In this document: positions 17,970 through 26,863 of the stretch, in pieces
How the letters are laid out: every line of letters begins with the position of its first letter
How positions within the stretch are numbered: the first letter of the stretch is position 1
From: Streptomyces niphimycinicus
GTDB lineage: Bacteria > Actinomycetota > Actinomycetes > Streptomycetales > Streptomycetaceae
Direction: 5' to 3'
NCBI RefSeq assembly: GCF_018883605.1
Contig: NZ_JAHLEM010000001.1
Location: forward strand, 1-64,000
DNA length: 64,000 nucleotides
Program-made: the position numbers and the translations under genes
The notes under the pieces: generated by a model
Databases searched by the model: none
What the model saw: the letters and a program-made list of their open reading frames with translations, nothing else
Told to the model about the DNA's origin: nothing

Positions 17970-19471
17970 GTGAAGCTGTCCACCCGTATCGCCCTCGCGG
18001 TCGGCCTGAGCGTGCCCCTGCTGGTGCTGGCCTCCGGCTGGCTGCTGCTGCGTCTGGTCACCGATGATCTGCGGGCGCGCCAGGACTCCCAGTTGCGCGC
18101 CCGCGCGACGGTCCTGGCCAAGAACGCCAAGGCGTACCTGGAGGTGGCCGGGGCCGACCGCCCGGTCATGGAGCAGGCCCGGCAGCGGCGGCTGGTCAAC
18201 TCCGCGCGGGACGTGGGCGTCCGGCTGACCGTGCCCGGGGCCCCGGGGGCGTGATCACGGCCGGTGCGCAGCCCGATCCGTTTCCCTCGCTGCCCCGCAG
18301 CGCGCCGAAGCCGGTCACCGTGACCTCGGGCGACACGGACTGGCTGGCCCTGTCGCTGCGGGTCGGTGCCGCGAAGAAGGGCAACGCGCCGCCGAATCTG
18401 TGGCTGTTCTCGCCGGACACCGCCGAGGAGGAACTGGCGCTGGTGCGCCGGCGGGTGGTGCTCGGGGCGCTGCTGGCCGCGCCCCTGGCCGGGGCCACCA
18501 CCTGGGCCATCGCCACCCGGGCGGTCCTGCCGCTGCGGCGGTTGCAGCGGCGTACCAGCGGCCTGGACCCCAGGACCAGCGCCGCGCGCCTGGAGCACAC
18601 CGCGACCCGGATCGCCGAGGTCGACGACCTTGCGTACACCGTGCAGACGGTGCTCGCCCGCTACGACGAGCAGGTCGGACGCACCGGGGAGGCGCTGGCC
18701 ACCGCCCGCGCGTTCGCCGCGACCGCGTCCCATGAGCTGCGCACCCCGCTGATGAGCATGCGCACCAGCATCGACATCCTCACCGACCACCCCGGTCTGG
18801 ATCCCGGCGACCGGGCGGAGGTGCTGGAGGACCTGGGGCGCGAGCATGCCCGGCTGCTCGGGTTGCTGGTGATGCTCAGGGCCCTCGCGCAGGGCGATCT
18901 GGTCGAGGCGGACGCGTTCGCGTCGCTGGACCTGGCGGAGGTGGTGGACGCGTCGGTCTCCGATCTGCGGCGCACCCACGCGGGCGCCGAGGTGTCCGTA
19001 GGCACCACCACGGGGCTGCTGGTGCACGGCTGGGAGGAGGGGTTGCGCTCGGCGGTGGACAACCTGCTGACCAACGCCTGGACCCATGGCCGCGCCGCCG
19101 ACGGCACGGCCCGTATCGAGGTCACCCTGCGCGCGTCCCGCGACCCGCGTGAGCCGGTCGCGGTGCTCACGGTGGACGACCACGGCCCCGGCATCCCTCC
19201 CGAGCGCCGCGAGGAGGTCTTCCAGCGGTTCCGGCGGGGCTCGGACAGCCCCGGCTCGGGCCTCGGCCTGACGCTGGTCGCCCAGCAGATCGACCTGCAC
19301 CGCGGCCGGATCGCCGTACTGGACCGGCCCGACGGGCGGCCCGGCACCCGCTTCGAGGTACGGCTGCCGGCCACCGATGTCCGGGACGTGGAGAGCACCC
19401 TGCTGCTCCTGCGCCGCGACTGGCTGACCGGCCGTCACCAGCTCGCGCCGACCTCCGAAACCCAGGTGTGA
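17970..19471 (+). pseudogene. Sensor histidine kinase split by a frameshift
   Basis: GTG 17970 (GGGAGG upstream) starts a membrane sensor: one helix (residues 6-30, STRIALAVGLSVPLLVLASG) and part of an extracytoplasmic domain, ending at TGA 18252-18254. The next frame, open from GTG 18251, carries the second membrane helix, a HAMP-like linker, the H box (TASHELRTPLMSMRTSIDIL), the N box (DNLLTNAWTHGR), and the G boxes (DDHGPGIPPERREEVFQRF and GSGLGLTLV). Together they make one ordinary kinase of about 500 aa. The break falls in a G/C run (GGGGCCCCGGGGG) and needs a -1 step. It could be a read error, a true mutation, or two coupled proteins overlapping by GTGA. No response regulator is adjacent, so the kinase is an orphan either way. 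Confidence 0.8.
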
Positions 19472-19513
19472 GCCGCCGGGACACCGGGCGCGGTCCCGGT
19501 CTGGGCCGCGGGG

Positions 19514-19780
19514 CTACTCACCCTTCATGACGTTCACGACCAGGTCGCAGAAGGCCGCGGGCTGTTCCAGCGGTGCCAGATCTCCCGCGCCCGGGATGAC
19601 CACCACGCCATCCGCGCCCAGCTCATGCGCCAGACTCCCGCCGCCCTCGAAGAAGTCGGGCATGTCGCGCTCGCCGACGCCCACCACGGCCGGGACGCCG
19701 AGGGTGCGCAGCGCGGCCGGGTCCTGGTCCAGCGGGTCCGCCGCCTGGGCCGGTTCGCCATGGGTGAGCTGGGGTTCGCT
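19514..19780 (-). pseudogene. C-terminal remnant of an alpha/beta hydrolase
   Basis: About 85 codons match the end of an alpha/beta-fold hydrolase: LGVPAVVGVGERDMPDFFEG, then VVVIPGAGDLAPLEQPAAFC. The N-terminal part with the nucleophile serine is missing, and the frame runs on into the antisense of the LacI gene. The residue where the catalytic histidine should stand (GAGHLAP in intact relatives) is aspartate. It is a dead tail. Confidence 0.75.
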
Positions 19781-19906
19781 TTCCACGACGGCCAGGCTGA
19801 TCAGGACAAGGGAACCGTAAGTGGGTGCGCCGCACCCACCCGCAGGTCGGCGGTCCCCTTGCGCCGGGGTCGGTCGGGGGTGGCGCGGGAGCGTATTCTG
19901 CCGGGC

Positions 19907-20914
19907 GTGTCCAAGGTGACGATCGCGGATGTGGCACGGGCGGCGGAGGTGTCGACCGCGACGGTGTCCAACGTGCTCAACGGCACGGGCCGGGTCTCGG
20001 AGCCGACGCGGGCCCGGGTGAAGGCGGTGGCCGGTGCGCTCGGCTACGGCCCGGCGGGCGGCGGCGGGCGCACCCTGGGGCTCGCGGTGACCGCTCATGG
20101 TGAGAGTGCGTGGGACTTCGCGAGCGTGCCGTACTTCGCCCAGGCCATCAGCGCGGCCACCATCGCCGCCCATCGCCATGGCTACGCGCTGATGGCGATG
20201 CCCTCGGGGCCCGCCGAGCACATGTGGCGCACCCTGCCGGCCGCCGGGGTGGTGCTGGTGGACAGTCCGCCCAGCGACCCCGTGGTGCGGCTGCTGCGCG
20301 CTCGCGGCCTGCCGTTGGTGTTCGACGGCCGTCCCGGCGAGCTGCGGGCGCGGGAGACCTGGGTCGACACCGACCACGAGGCCATGACCCGCCGTGTCCT
20401 GGAACATCTGGCCGGACAGGGCGCGGAGCGGATCGCACTGATCGCCGGGCCCACCCAGGAGTACTACACCCGCGCGAGCGTGACGGCCTACCGGCGGTGG
20501 TGCTCGGGCACCGGTGTGCGGCCGTGTGTGGTCCCGTTCGCCGAGGACGGTTCCGAGGAACCGCTGCTGGACGCCCTGCTGACCGGGGACGGCGGGCGGG
20601 TCGGCAGGCCGGACGCGGTGTTCGCCCTGTACGACCCCTGTGGCCGCCAGGTCCTGGCGGCGGCCGCGCGGTGCGGTCTCGCGGTGCCGGACGACCTGAT
20701 GGTGGTGTGCAGCAGCGAGGACCCGGCCTACGGGCGCACCGACCCGCCCGTGTCCACGGTGTCGCTGGCCCCGGAGCAGGCCGGTGCGGCGGCCGTCGAC
20801 GCACTGGTGAGCCTGGTGGAGAACCCGCCGCACACACCGCCGCCCGTGGTGATCGAGACCCGTCTGGAGGTCCGGTCCTCCTCGATGCGCCGGTCCCGCC
20901 GGGACGCGTCATGA
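19907..20914 (+). CDS. LacI family transcriptional regulator
   Basis: The 335-aa protein has the LacI helix-turn-helix at its N-terminus (KVTIADVARAAEVSTATVSN, VLNGTGRVSEPTR), the hinge, and a periplasmic-binding-protein-like effector domain ending in VSLAPEQAGAAAVDALVSLV. GTG 19907 is chosen because the domain starts there. A TATTCT -10-like box at 19894-19899 lies so close (about 8 nt) and there is no ribosome site, so translation is probably leaderless. No sugar transport operon is adjacent, so its target is unknown; its neighbours are gene remnants. Confidence 0.88.
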   Translation: MSKVTIADVARAAEVSTATVSNVLNGTGRVSEPTRARVKAVAGALGYGPAGGGGRTLGLAVTAHGESAWDFASVPYFAQAISAATIAAHRHGYALMAMPSGPAEHMWRTLPAAGVVLVDSPPSDPVVRLLRARGLPLVFDGRPGELRARETWVDTDHEAMTRRVLEHLAGQGAERIALIAGPTQEYYTRASVTAYRRWCSGTGVRPCVVPFAEDGSEEPLLDALLTGDGGRVGRPDAVFALYDPCGRQVLAAAARCGLAVPDDLMVVCSSEDPAYGRTDPPVSTVSLAPEQAGAAAVDALVSLVENPPHTPPPVVIETRLEVRSSSMRRSRRDAS

Positions 20915-20936
20915 CGGATGCGCCGCGCCACGCGGG

Positions 20937-21178
20937 TCAGCCATCCGCTGCCGGGATGTCGAGCGCGGCGAGGAGGCGGTCGCCGCCGGGGTGCGGCCGA
21001 AGCGGCTCCAGATGACGTACTCGACGCGGGCCGGGGCGTCGGCCACCTCGATGGTGACGACACCGGCGAGATGGGGCACGTAGGCGGCGGGCAGCATGGC
21101 CACGCCGAAGCCCGGCCGGACGAGCCGGGCGATGAAGTCCGCGCTGGTCACTTCGAAGCCGACGACACGGCCACCCAC
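20937..21178 (-). pseudogene. LysR regulator remnant (C-terminal effector domain only)
   Basis: The frame GFEVTSADFIARLVRPGFGV then AMLPAAYVPHLAGVVTIEVA and VEYVIWSRFGRTPAATA is the end of a LysR-type effector-binding domain. The DNA-binding half is missing at the right edge (about 21178). Near the end one base is lost: after PAATA the original reading FLAALDIPAADG-stop (stop at 20937) is found in the next frame. Both defects make it a pseudogene. It lies back to back with an eamA remnant that also lacks its 5' half. Confidence 0.8.
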
Positions 21179-21600
21179 TGTTCGCGGGCTGGCAACTCAC
21201 CGCGGGAGGGCTGTTTCTGCTGCCGCTCGCCTTCCTCGTCGAGGGATCGCCGCCCGCGATCGACCCGGCCGCCGCCCTCGGCTGCCTGTGGCTGGGGCTG
21301 GTCGGCGGCCTGATCACCTACACCCTGTGGTTCCAGGGCATCACCTACGCCCTGTGGGTCCAGGGCGTCGCCGCCCTGCCCGTCTCCTCGGTCGTGGTTC
21401 TCGCCCTGCTCTCGCCGCTGGTCGCCGCCGTTCCCGGCGCCGTCCTGCTCGGCCAGACACTCGGCCCGGTCCAACTCGTGGGCTTCGCGCTCTCACCGGC
21501 CGCGATCGTCGCGGGACAGCTTCCGCCGCGCACCCGCCGTGGCCGTCCTCGACGAGCTCGAGAGCCCGAGCGAGGACGAACACTTCACCGTCGGCCATGA
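21179..21600 (+). pseudogene. EamA/DMT transporter remnant (C-terminal half)
   Basis: From 21181 the plus frame reads FAGWQLTAGGLFLLPLAFLV, LGCLWLGLVGGLITYTLWFQ and, later, PVSSVVVLALLSPLVAAVPG, the second EamA domain of a drug/metabolite exporter. There is no start codon or first domain. A 27-bp tandem duplication (21313-21339 and 21340-21366) doubles ITYxLWxQG. Frame stays open to a stop at 21600 past the natural end near AAIVAGQ. Confidence 0.8.
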
Positions 21601-21650
21601 GGCGCGGCGTGGCCAGGGCGGGTACGGCGGGTGGTCAGGTGGCCAGGCCG

Positions 21651-23543
21651 TCAGCCCTGGCAGCCGCAGGCGGCATGGCGGCCGTGCACGGAGGCGAGGG
21701 AGGCGGGCCGGGCCCCGAACGAGGTGGCGGAGGTCCGCGCGTCCGGCTGATCCGCGTCCCAGATCCGCCTGCCGCCCGCCAGTGTCAGCCGCACCTTCGT
21801 ACCGGTGATGTCCTTGACCGGCACCCGGGTCACATCCCGGTCCAGCACGATCACATCGGCGGCCCGGCCCGGGGTGAGCACACCGGTCTCGCCGTCGATA
21901 CGGAGCTGATGGGCCGAGCCCGCCGTGTGCATGCGCAGGCTGGTGGTCCGGCTGATGCTCTCCCGCTCCGGGTACAGCGCCCCGTCGTCGCCCTTCCGGT
22001 CGATGGCGGTGCGGATCTGGTTGAAGGAGTCGAGCGGGTCCACCGGCCAGTCCGATCCCCCGGACAGCGCCGCGCCGTGCCGCTCCAGGCTGCGCGCCGG
22101 ATACATCAGCCGGTGGCGCTCCGGGCCGATGTAGGGCAGGAGGGAATCCACCGTCCACACATCGCGAATCGCCCACTGCAACTGCATGCAGGCGACCACG
22201 CCCAGCGGCGCGAAGCGCCGGAAGTCGTCCGGGTGTACCAACTGGAGATGGGCGATGGTGTGCCGGTTGCCACGGCGGCCGTTGGCCCGTATCGCCGCCT
22301 CGTAGCCGTCCAGCGCGGTGCGCACCGCGCGGTCACCGATGGCGTGCGCGTGCATCTGCCAGCCGGCCCGGTCCAGTACGGCCGACAGGCGCCCGTACTC
22401 GGTGGAGCTGACGTACAGATCGCCGCGGTTGTCGGTGGGCTTGCCGTGGCCGTCGAGGTACGGCTCCAGCAGCGCGGCGGACTGCGCGGGGTACTCGATC
22501 ACTCCGTCGAGGAAGACCTTCGCGGTCCCGAAGCACAGGCCCGGCACCTCCGCGTACTTCTTGCGCTGCTCCTCGACGTAGGCCAGCGCGGCCTTCGGGT
22601 CGCGGATGAGGTCGAGGTCCAGGCGCAGCGCCGGGATGACCCGCTGGAGCAGCCGGCCCGAGTCGGCCAGGCCCGCATAGGTGCCGAGTCCTTCGGCCTC
22701 GGTGGCCGCGTCCATGTACGTGGTGATGCCGCTGGACGCCGCGTGGCGGAGGGCCTTCGCCTCGGCGGCGAGCAGCTTGTCCTTGTCCGGCGGCGGAATC
22801 ACCGCCTCGACGATGTCCTGCGCGGTGTCCTTCAGCAGTCCGGACGGCGCTCCGGCCGAGTCGTGGACGATGCGGCCACCGGCCGGGTCCGGGGTACTCG
22901 ACGTGATCTTCGCCAGCTCCAGGGCGCGCTTGTTGATCCAGGTGTTGTGGGCGTCCGAGCCCCTGAGCACGATCGGCCGGTGGGTCGGCAGCGCGTCCAG
23001 GATGCGGTGGTGGGTCTCGGTCCCGGCGGGCAGGCCGACCGGGTTCCAGTCCTCCACCACCAGCCAGCCGTCCGGCTCCTGGTCCTTGCTCGCGTTCAGG
23101 AACTCGGTGAGCTTCGCCTGGAGCTTGGCAACGGTGTACGTCTCATCGCCGAGCGAGGGGTTCAGGGAGCGCGACCCGGCGTCCAGGCAGTGTGCGTGCG
23201 CATCGATGATCCCCGCCATGACGGTGCCACCGCGCGCGTCGACGAAGTCCGTGTCCCTCCCGGCCAGCCGCCGCACCAGGGCCGCCGGGCCGACCGCCAG
23301 GATCTTCCCGTCCCTCCCCACGGCGATGGCCTCCTGCTGCGGCACATGCGGCAGACCGGTCAGCACCCGCCCACCGTGGATGATCGTCGCGGCCGAACGG
23401 CGGGATCCCGACGAGCCGCGGGGTCCGGACGAGCCACGGCCGGAGGCCGCGAACGCGTCGGAGCCGCCCAGTCCGAGGGCACCCGCGACACCCGCTGCCC
23501 CCGCGGCCGACAGAAAACGACGGCGGGCCAGGTCAAAGCCCAT
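21651..23543 (-). CDS. Secreted amidohydrolase, YtcJ-like (Amidohydro_3 family)
   Basis: The 630-aa protein has a twin-arginine signal (MGFDLARRRFLSAAGAAGVA, cleavable near ALG-LGG-SDAFAAS). It has the composite amidohydrolase fold: a beta-sandwich (IIHGGRVLTG, GKILAVG), the first metal motif GIIDAHAHC, the lysine-containing strand near FGTAKVFLDG, His pairs in WQMHAHAIGDRAVR and NRHTIAHLQLVHPDDF, and the aspartate in GAALSGGSDWPVDP. It ends with the sandwich strand PGRAADVIVLDRDV. YtcJ-type enzymes hydrolyse amide or related bonds; substrates are mostly unknown. ATG 23543 follows GGGAG. It stands alone. Confidence 0.9.
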   Translation of the reverse strand: MGFDLARRRFLSAAGAAGVAGALGLGGSDAFAASGRGSSGPRGSSGSRRSAATIIHGGRVLTGLPHVPQQEAIAVGRDGKILAVGPAALVRRLAGRDTDFVDARGGTVMAGIIDAHAHCLDAGSRSLNPSLGDETYTVAKLQAKLTEFLNASKDQEPDGWLVVEDWNPVGLPAGTETHHRILDALPTHRPIVLRGSDAHNTWINKRALELAKITSSTPDPAGGRIVHDSAGAPSGLLKDTAQDIVEAVIPPPDKDKLLAAEAKALRHAASSGITTYMDAATEAEGLGTYAGLADSGRLLQRVIPALRLDLDLIRDPKAALAYVEEQRKKYAEVPGLCFGTAKVFLDGVIEYPAQSAALLEPYLDGHGKPTDNRGDLYVSSTEYGRLSAVLDRAGWQMHAHAIGDRAVRTALDGYEAAIRANGRRGNRHTIAHLQLVHPDDFRRFAPLGVVACMQLQWAIRDVWTVDSLLPYIGPERHRLMYPARSLERHGAALSGGSDWPVDPLDSFNQIRTAIDRKGDDGALYPERESISRTTSLRMHTAGSAHQLRIDGETGVLTPGRAADVIVLDRDVTRVPVKDITGTKVRLTLAGGRRIWDADQPDARTSATSFGARPASLASVHGRHAACGCQG

Positions 23544-23700
23544 GCTCACTCCCTGAGTGTGATGAGGTAATGACCCGCCAGCCTCGGTGATTAAACACGT
23601 AAGCACCAGCCGCTCGGCACTGCGGATATGACCCGTGGACGGGGGCATCCACAACGAATTCCGTCGCCACCCGGCGGTCGGGCACACGGTTATGGCTGTT

Positions 23701-24399
23701 TCAGGACCAGGCGATCTCGCCGTGGCGGTCGATGAAGCGTCCGGTGCCGGCGCCGGGCCCCTCGGTGGCGAGGGCGACGATCGCGTCCGTGCCCTCGGTG
23801 ACGGTCTGGGAGCCGCTGTGACCGTTTATGTCGGTCGCGGTGTAGCCGGGGTCGGCGGCGTTGACCCGGATGCCCGTGAGCCCCTTGGCGTACTGCGTGG
23901 TCAACATCGTCAGCGCCGCCTTCGAGGAGGCGTACAGCGGCACGACGACGTGCGACTCGGACCGGCCGGGGTCGTGGGTGAAGGCGAGGGAGCCCATGCC
24001 GCTGCTGACGTTGATGATCACGGGGTCGTCCGAACGGCGCAGCAGCGGCAGGAACGCGGTGGTGGTGCGGACCACGCCGATGACGTTGACGTCGAGGACG
24101 GCGCGGGCGTCGGCGGCGGTGAGGTCGCCGGGATCACCGAAGGGACCCTGGACCCCCGCGTTGTTGATCAGGACATCGATCCTGCCCTCGTGCTCGGCGA
24201 CGTCCGCGGCGGCGGCGGCCACGGACGCGTCGTCGGTCACGTCGACGGGGACGAAGCGTGCGCCCAGCGCGGCGGCTGCCTCCTCACCCCGCTCACGGTC
24301 GCGGGCCCCCAGGAGAACGGTGTGACCGCACGCGATGAGGCGGCGGGCGGTCTCGCGGCCGATGCCCTTGTTGGCTCCGGTGATGAAAGTGATCGTCAT
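23701..24399 (-). CDS. Short-chain dehydrogenase/reductase
   Basis: This 232-aa SDR has TGANKGIGRETARRL at the N-terminus, DVTDD, LINNAGVQGPFGD, the serine in INVSSGMGSL, the catalytic YASSKAALTML and RVNAADPGYTATDING. The layout matches the subgroup near carbonyl reductases (short C-terminus, GANKGIG). GAAGG precedes ATG 24399. It is divergent from the XRE regulator with 114 bp between; SDR genes next to MmyB-type regulators are a frequent pair in actinomycetes, and the regulator probably controls this gene. Confidence 0.9.
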   Translation of the reverse strand: MTITFITGANKGIGRETARRLIACGHTVLLGARDRERGEEAAAALGARFVPVDVTDDASVAAAAADVAEHEGRIDVLINNAGVQGPFGDPGDLTAADARAVLDVNVIGVVRTTTAFLPLLRRSDDPVIINVSSGMGSLAFTHDPGRSESHVVVPLYASSKAALTMLTTQYAKGLTGIRVNAADPGYTATDINGHSGSQTVTEGTDAIVALATEGPGAGTGRFIDRHGEIAWS

Positions 24400-24513
24400 G
24401 CCTTCGATAGTTGCCTTGACGAGGGAGCCGGACCAGGGGCGCTTCGACGGTGGGAAGACCAGTACCACCCTCGCGCCCCCGCATGTGATCGGGGACGCGG
24501 GAGGATGGAGAGC

Positions 24514-25383
24514 ATGACGACGACACCCCCCGGAGCTGGACTGGGCGCGATGATCCGCACGTGGCGGAACCGGCTGCCCCCGTCAGCCGCTGGGCTGCCG
24601 GTCGTCCGCAAGCGCCGGGCTGTCGGGCTGCGCCGCGAGGAACTGGCCGACCTGGCCGGAGTGTCGGTCGACTACGTCGTGCGCCTGGAGCAGGGGCGGG
24701 CCACGACACCCTCGGCGTCGGTGGTGGCGTCCCTGGCGCGCGCTCTCCAACTGTCCACCGCCGAGCGGGACCATCTCTACCGGCTGGCCCGGATCGTGCC
24801 GCCGGCGGACGGCACGATCTGCGACCATCTCCCGCCCGGTATGCAACGGGTACTCGTCCGCCTCGGAGACGTACCGGTGGCCGTGTTCGCGGCGGACTGG
24901 CAACTGGTGTGGTGGAACCACGGGTGGGCCGCCCTGCTGGGAGACCCCTTGGCCGCGCCGCCGCGGATGCGCAACTTCGCCCGCGACAGGTTCCCGGTGG
25001 ACGTCGATCACACCCCCCTCGCGCTGTGGCCGGTCACCGAGACGGACCCCGACACCGCCGACGCCGCCCTCGTCTCCGATCTGCGCCGCGCCACCGGCCG
25101 CTTCCCCCGGGACAGCCGCCTGGCCGCGCTGGTCCGCGACCTGAACGCAGGCAACGAGAGGTTCGCCGAGCTGTGGGCGACGGGAGAGGTGACCGCGAAC
25201 CGCGAGGTCCACAAGAGGGTCGATCACCCGTCGGTGGGCCCGGTCACGGTGGACTGCGATGTCCTGACCGACGGCGACACGGAGCTCAAGATTGTCATCA
25301 TGACCGCCGCGCCGGGCAGTGAGGACGAGACCAAACTCCAGCTCACCACCGTCGTCGGCCCACCGGCCACCACGCACGGCTGA
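24514..25383 (+). CDS. XRE family regulator with MmyB-like ligand-binding domain
   Basis: The 289-aa protein starts with a helix-turn-helix (about residues 10-80: RRAVGLRREELADLAGVSVD, YVVRLEQGRATTPSASVVAS) followed by the MmyB-like PAS-type domain (VPVAVFAADWQLVWWNHGWA, then LVRDLNAGNERFAELWATGE). This second domain in its family binds a small hydrophobic ligand. The last 60 residues are strand-rich. ATG 24514 follows GAGGATGGAG; ATG 24505 is a second option. It is divergent from, and likely represses, the SDR gene. Confidence 0.9.
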   Translation: MTTTPPGAGLGAMIRTWRNRLPPSAAGLPVVRKRRAVGLRREELADLAGVSVDYVVRLEQGRATTPSASVVASLARALQLSTAERDHLYRLARIVPPADGTICDHLPPGMQRVLVRLGDVPVAVFAADWQLVWWNHGWAALLGDPLAAPPRMRNFARDRFPVDVDHTPLALWPVTETDPDTADAALVSDLRRATGRFPRDSRLAALVRDLNAGNERFAELWATGEVTANREVHKRVDHPSVGPVTVDCDVLTDGDTELKIVIMTAAPGSEDETKLQLTTVVGPPATTHG

Positions 25384-25420
25384 TCCGGCCCACGCGCCGA
25401 TCGGCCGACCGCGGGTGCGG

Positions 25421-25981
25421 CTATCGGCGTTGCTCCCAGGCGGCCCGGGTGAGTTCGTACTCCACTTCGCCGTGCTCGGATCCCTCGATCGCGTCCGGCC
25501 AGTCCCCGGTGAAGTTCCGGAGGAACGACAGGCCCGCCTTCTCCATCACCCGTCGCGAGCGGGTGTTCACCGCCATGGTGTCCGCGGTGACCCGCTCCAC
25601 CCCGAGGTCCGTGAAGCCCTTGTCGATCAGGGCCCGCGCTCCTTCCGAGGCGTAACCCTTGCCCCAGGCGGCCTTGTTCAGCCGGTAGCCGAGTTCCACC
25701 ACGGCGGGGCTGTGGTCGTCCAGGGGGCGGAACTCGAACCAGCCCAGGAAGGTGCCGGTGGCCTTCTCCTCGGCGGCCCAGTAGCCGCGGGTGCCGAAGC
25801 ACGGATGGTCGTGGAGAAGACGCGGCAGGATCCGGGCGTGGAGCGTCTCGCGGCTCGTCGGCTTGCCGCCGGTGAGGAAGCGCATGACGTCGGGGTCGTT
25901 GTCCAGCGCGAAGAGGTGGTCGGCGTCGGCCTCGGCGAGCGGGCGCAGCACAAGCCGTTCGGTCTCCAGAAACACATGCAT
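25421..25981 (-). CDS. GNAT family N-acetyltransferase (RimJ/RimL-like)
   Basis: The 186-aa acetyltransferase has the typical start ETERLVLRPLAEADADHLFA, the strand GYWAAEEKATGTFLGWFEFR, the acetyl-CoA loop region LNKAAWGKGYASEGARALID and the C-terminal DTMAVNTRSRRVMEKAGLSF. RimJ/L-like enzymes acetylate protein N-termini, amines or antibiotics. ATG 25981 has GAGGA upstream. It is the third gene of the hydrolase-merR-acetyltransferase operon, 13 bp after merR. Confidence 0.88.
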   Translation of the reverse strand: MHVFLETERLVLRPLAEADADHLFALDNDPDVMRFLTGGKPTSRETLHARILPRLLHDHPCFGTRGYWAAEEKATGTFLGWFEFRPLDDHSPAVVELGYRLNKAAWGKGYASEGARALIDKGFTDLGVERVTADTMAVNTRSRRVMEKAGLSFLRNFTGDWPDAIEGSEHGEVEYELTRAAWEQRR

Positions 25982-25994
25982 CCCGCGATCCTCA

Positions 25995-26831
25995 TCATCG
26001 GCGGCCGAGCCCGCCACCGGATATTCGTGGCGGGCCGCTTGCTGCCTGACCGCGGTCGCGGGTCGCGGCCACGCGCTCGAGCTTGGTCCAGCCGGTCCAG
26101 CCCCGCTGCTTCAGCAGCTCGTTCAGCCGACGGGCCGATGGCATGGTGTCGAAGGCGAGGGTGTCCATCACCTTGGCGAGCGGTGGCGCGATGTCGGCGT
26201 CGTCGATGTAGTCCTCGCCCCGTTCCTCGGCCATCTGCGTGAGGTAGGCGGCCAGTTGGTCGGCCAGTTCGACCAGCCGTGGGTCGTCGTCCGTGCGGTC
26301 GAGTGCCTGGCCCAGGGTGAGATAGAAGGCGATGAACCGCGGGTCGGCGATCTGCTCCCGCTTGCGTGCCATCCACTCCGGGACCCGCTCGGGTGCGTGC
26401 GCGGCCAGCGGGATCCAGCCGTCGCGTTCGACCTGGACGATCCGCTCGTCGACCCCGAGGGCCCGCAGCCGGTCGAGGAACTCGACCACCTCCGGGGGCA
26501 GCGCCAGGCTGTCCCCGGAGGTGAGGCGGGCGACGCGCTCGCGGTGCCGCTGCCGCTCCCGGATCTCCGCCCGTAGCCGCTTGTCGATGTCCGCGACCGC
26601 CGTGGCGAACTCCTCCTCGTCGGCCCCTAGCAAGTCCCGTACGCGCGCCAGCGGTACCCCGGCCTCGGCGAGGATCCGGATCCTGATCAGATCGACGACG
26701 GCGTCGGCGCCGTACCTCCGATAGCCGGAGTGGTCCCGCTCCGGCTCCGGCAGCAGCCCCTTGGCGTGGTAGTGCCGCACCGCGCGCACCGTCACTCCGG
26801 CGTACGACGCCAGCTCGCCGATGGTCAGCAT
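25995..26831 (-). CDS. MerR family transcriptional regulator
   Basis: The 278-aa protein has the MerR DNA-binding domain at its start (MLTIGELASYAGVTVRAVRH, YHAKGLLPEPERDHSGYRRY) and a coiled coil (about residues 75-105). The large C-terminal helical domain (residues 110-260) lacks the cysteines of metal sensors and is more like drug- or ligand-binding MerR proteins. It sits between the hydrolase (32 bp) and the acetyltransferase (13 bp). A perfect MerR-like dyad lies in front of the operon, so it is probably autoregulated. Confidence 0.92.
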   Translation of the reverse strand: MLTIGELASYAGVTVRAVRHYHAKGLLPEPERDHSGYRRYGADAVVDLIRIRILAEAGVPLARVRDLLGADEEEFATAVADIDKRLRAEIRERQRHRERVARLTSGDSLALPPEVVEFLDRLRALGVDERIVQVERDGWIPLAAHAPERVPEWMARKREQIADPRFIAFYLTLGQALDRTDDDPRLVELADQLAAYLTQMAEERGEDYIDDADIAPPLAKVMDTLAFDTMPSARRLNELLKQRGWTGWTKLERVAATRDRGQAASGPPRISGGGLGRR

Positions 26832-26863
26832 CGGTCCCAGTCTCCTCGGAGTCGCTCGCGAAG

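Noticed and set aside
17866..17973. 35-codon frame overlapping the histidine kinase start, considered as a response regulator end
   Set aside because: The peptide lacks the winged-helix signature expected at the C-terminus of an OmpR or NarL type regulator, and part of its upstream sequence is the 16-bp repeat.
21541..21650. Possible further gene fragment on the minus strand (ATPRLMADGEVFVLARALEL)
   Set aside because: It looks protein-like for about 25 residues but I cannot match it to a family, and it overlaps the end of the EamA remnant.
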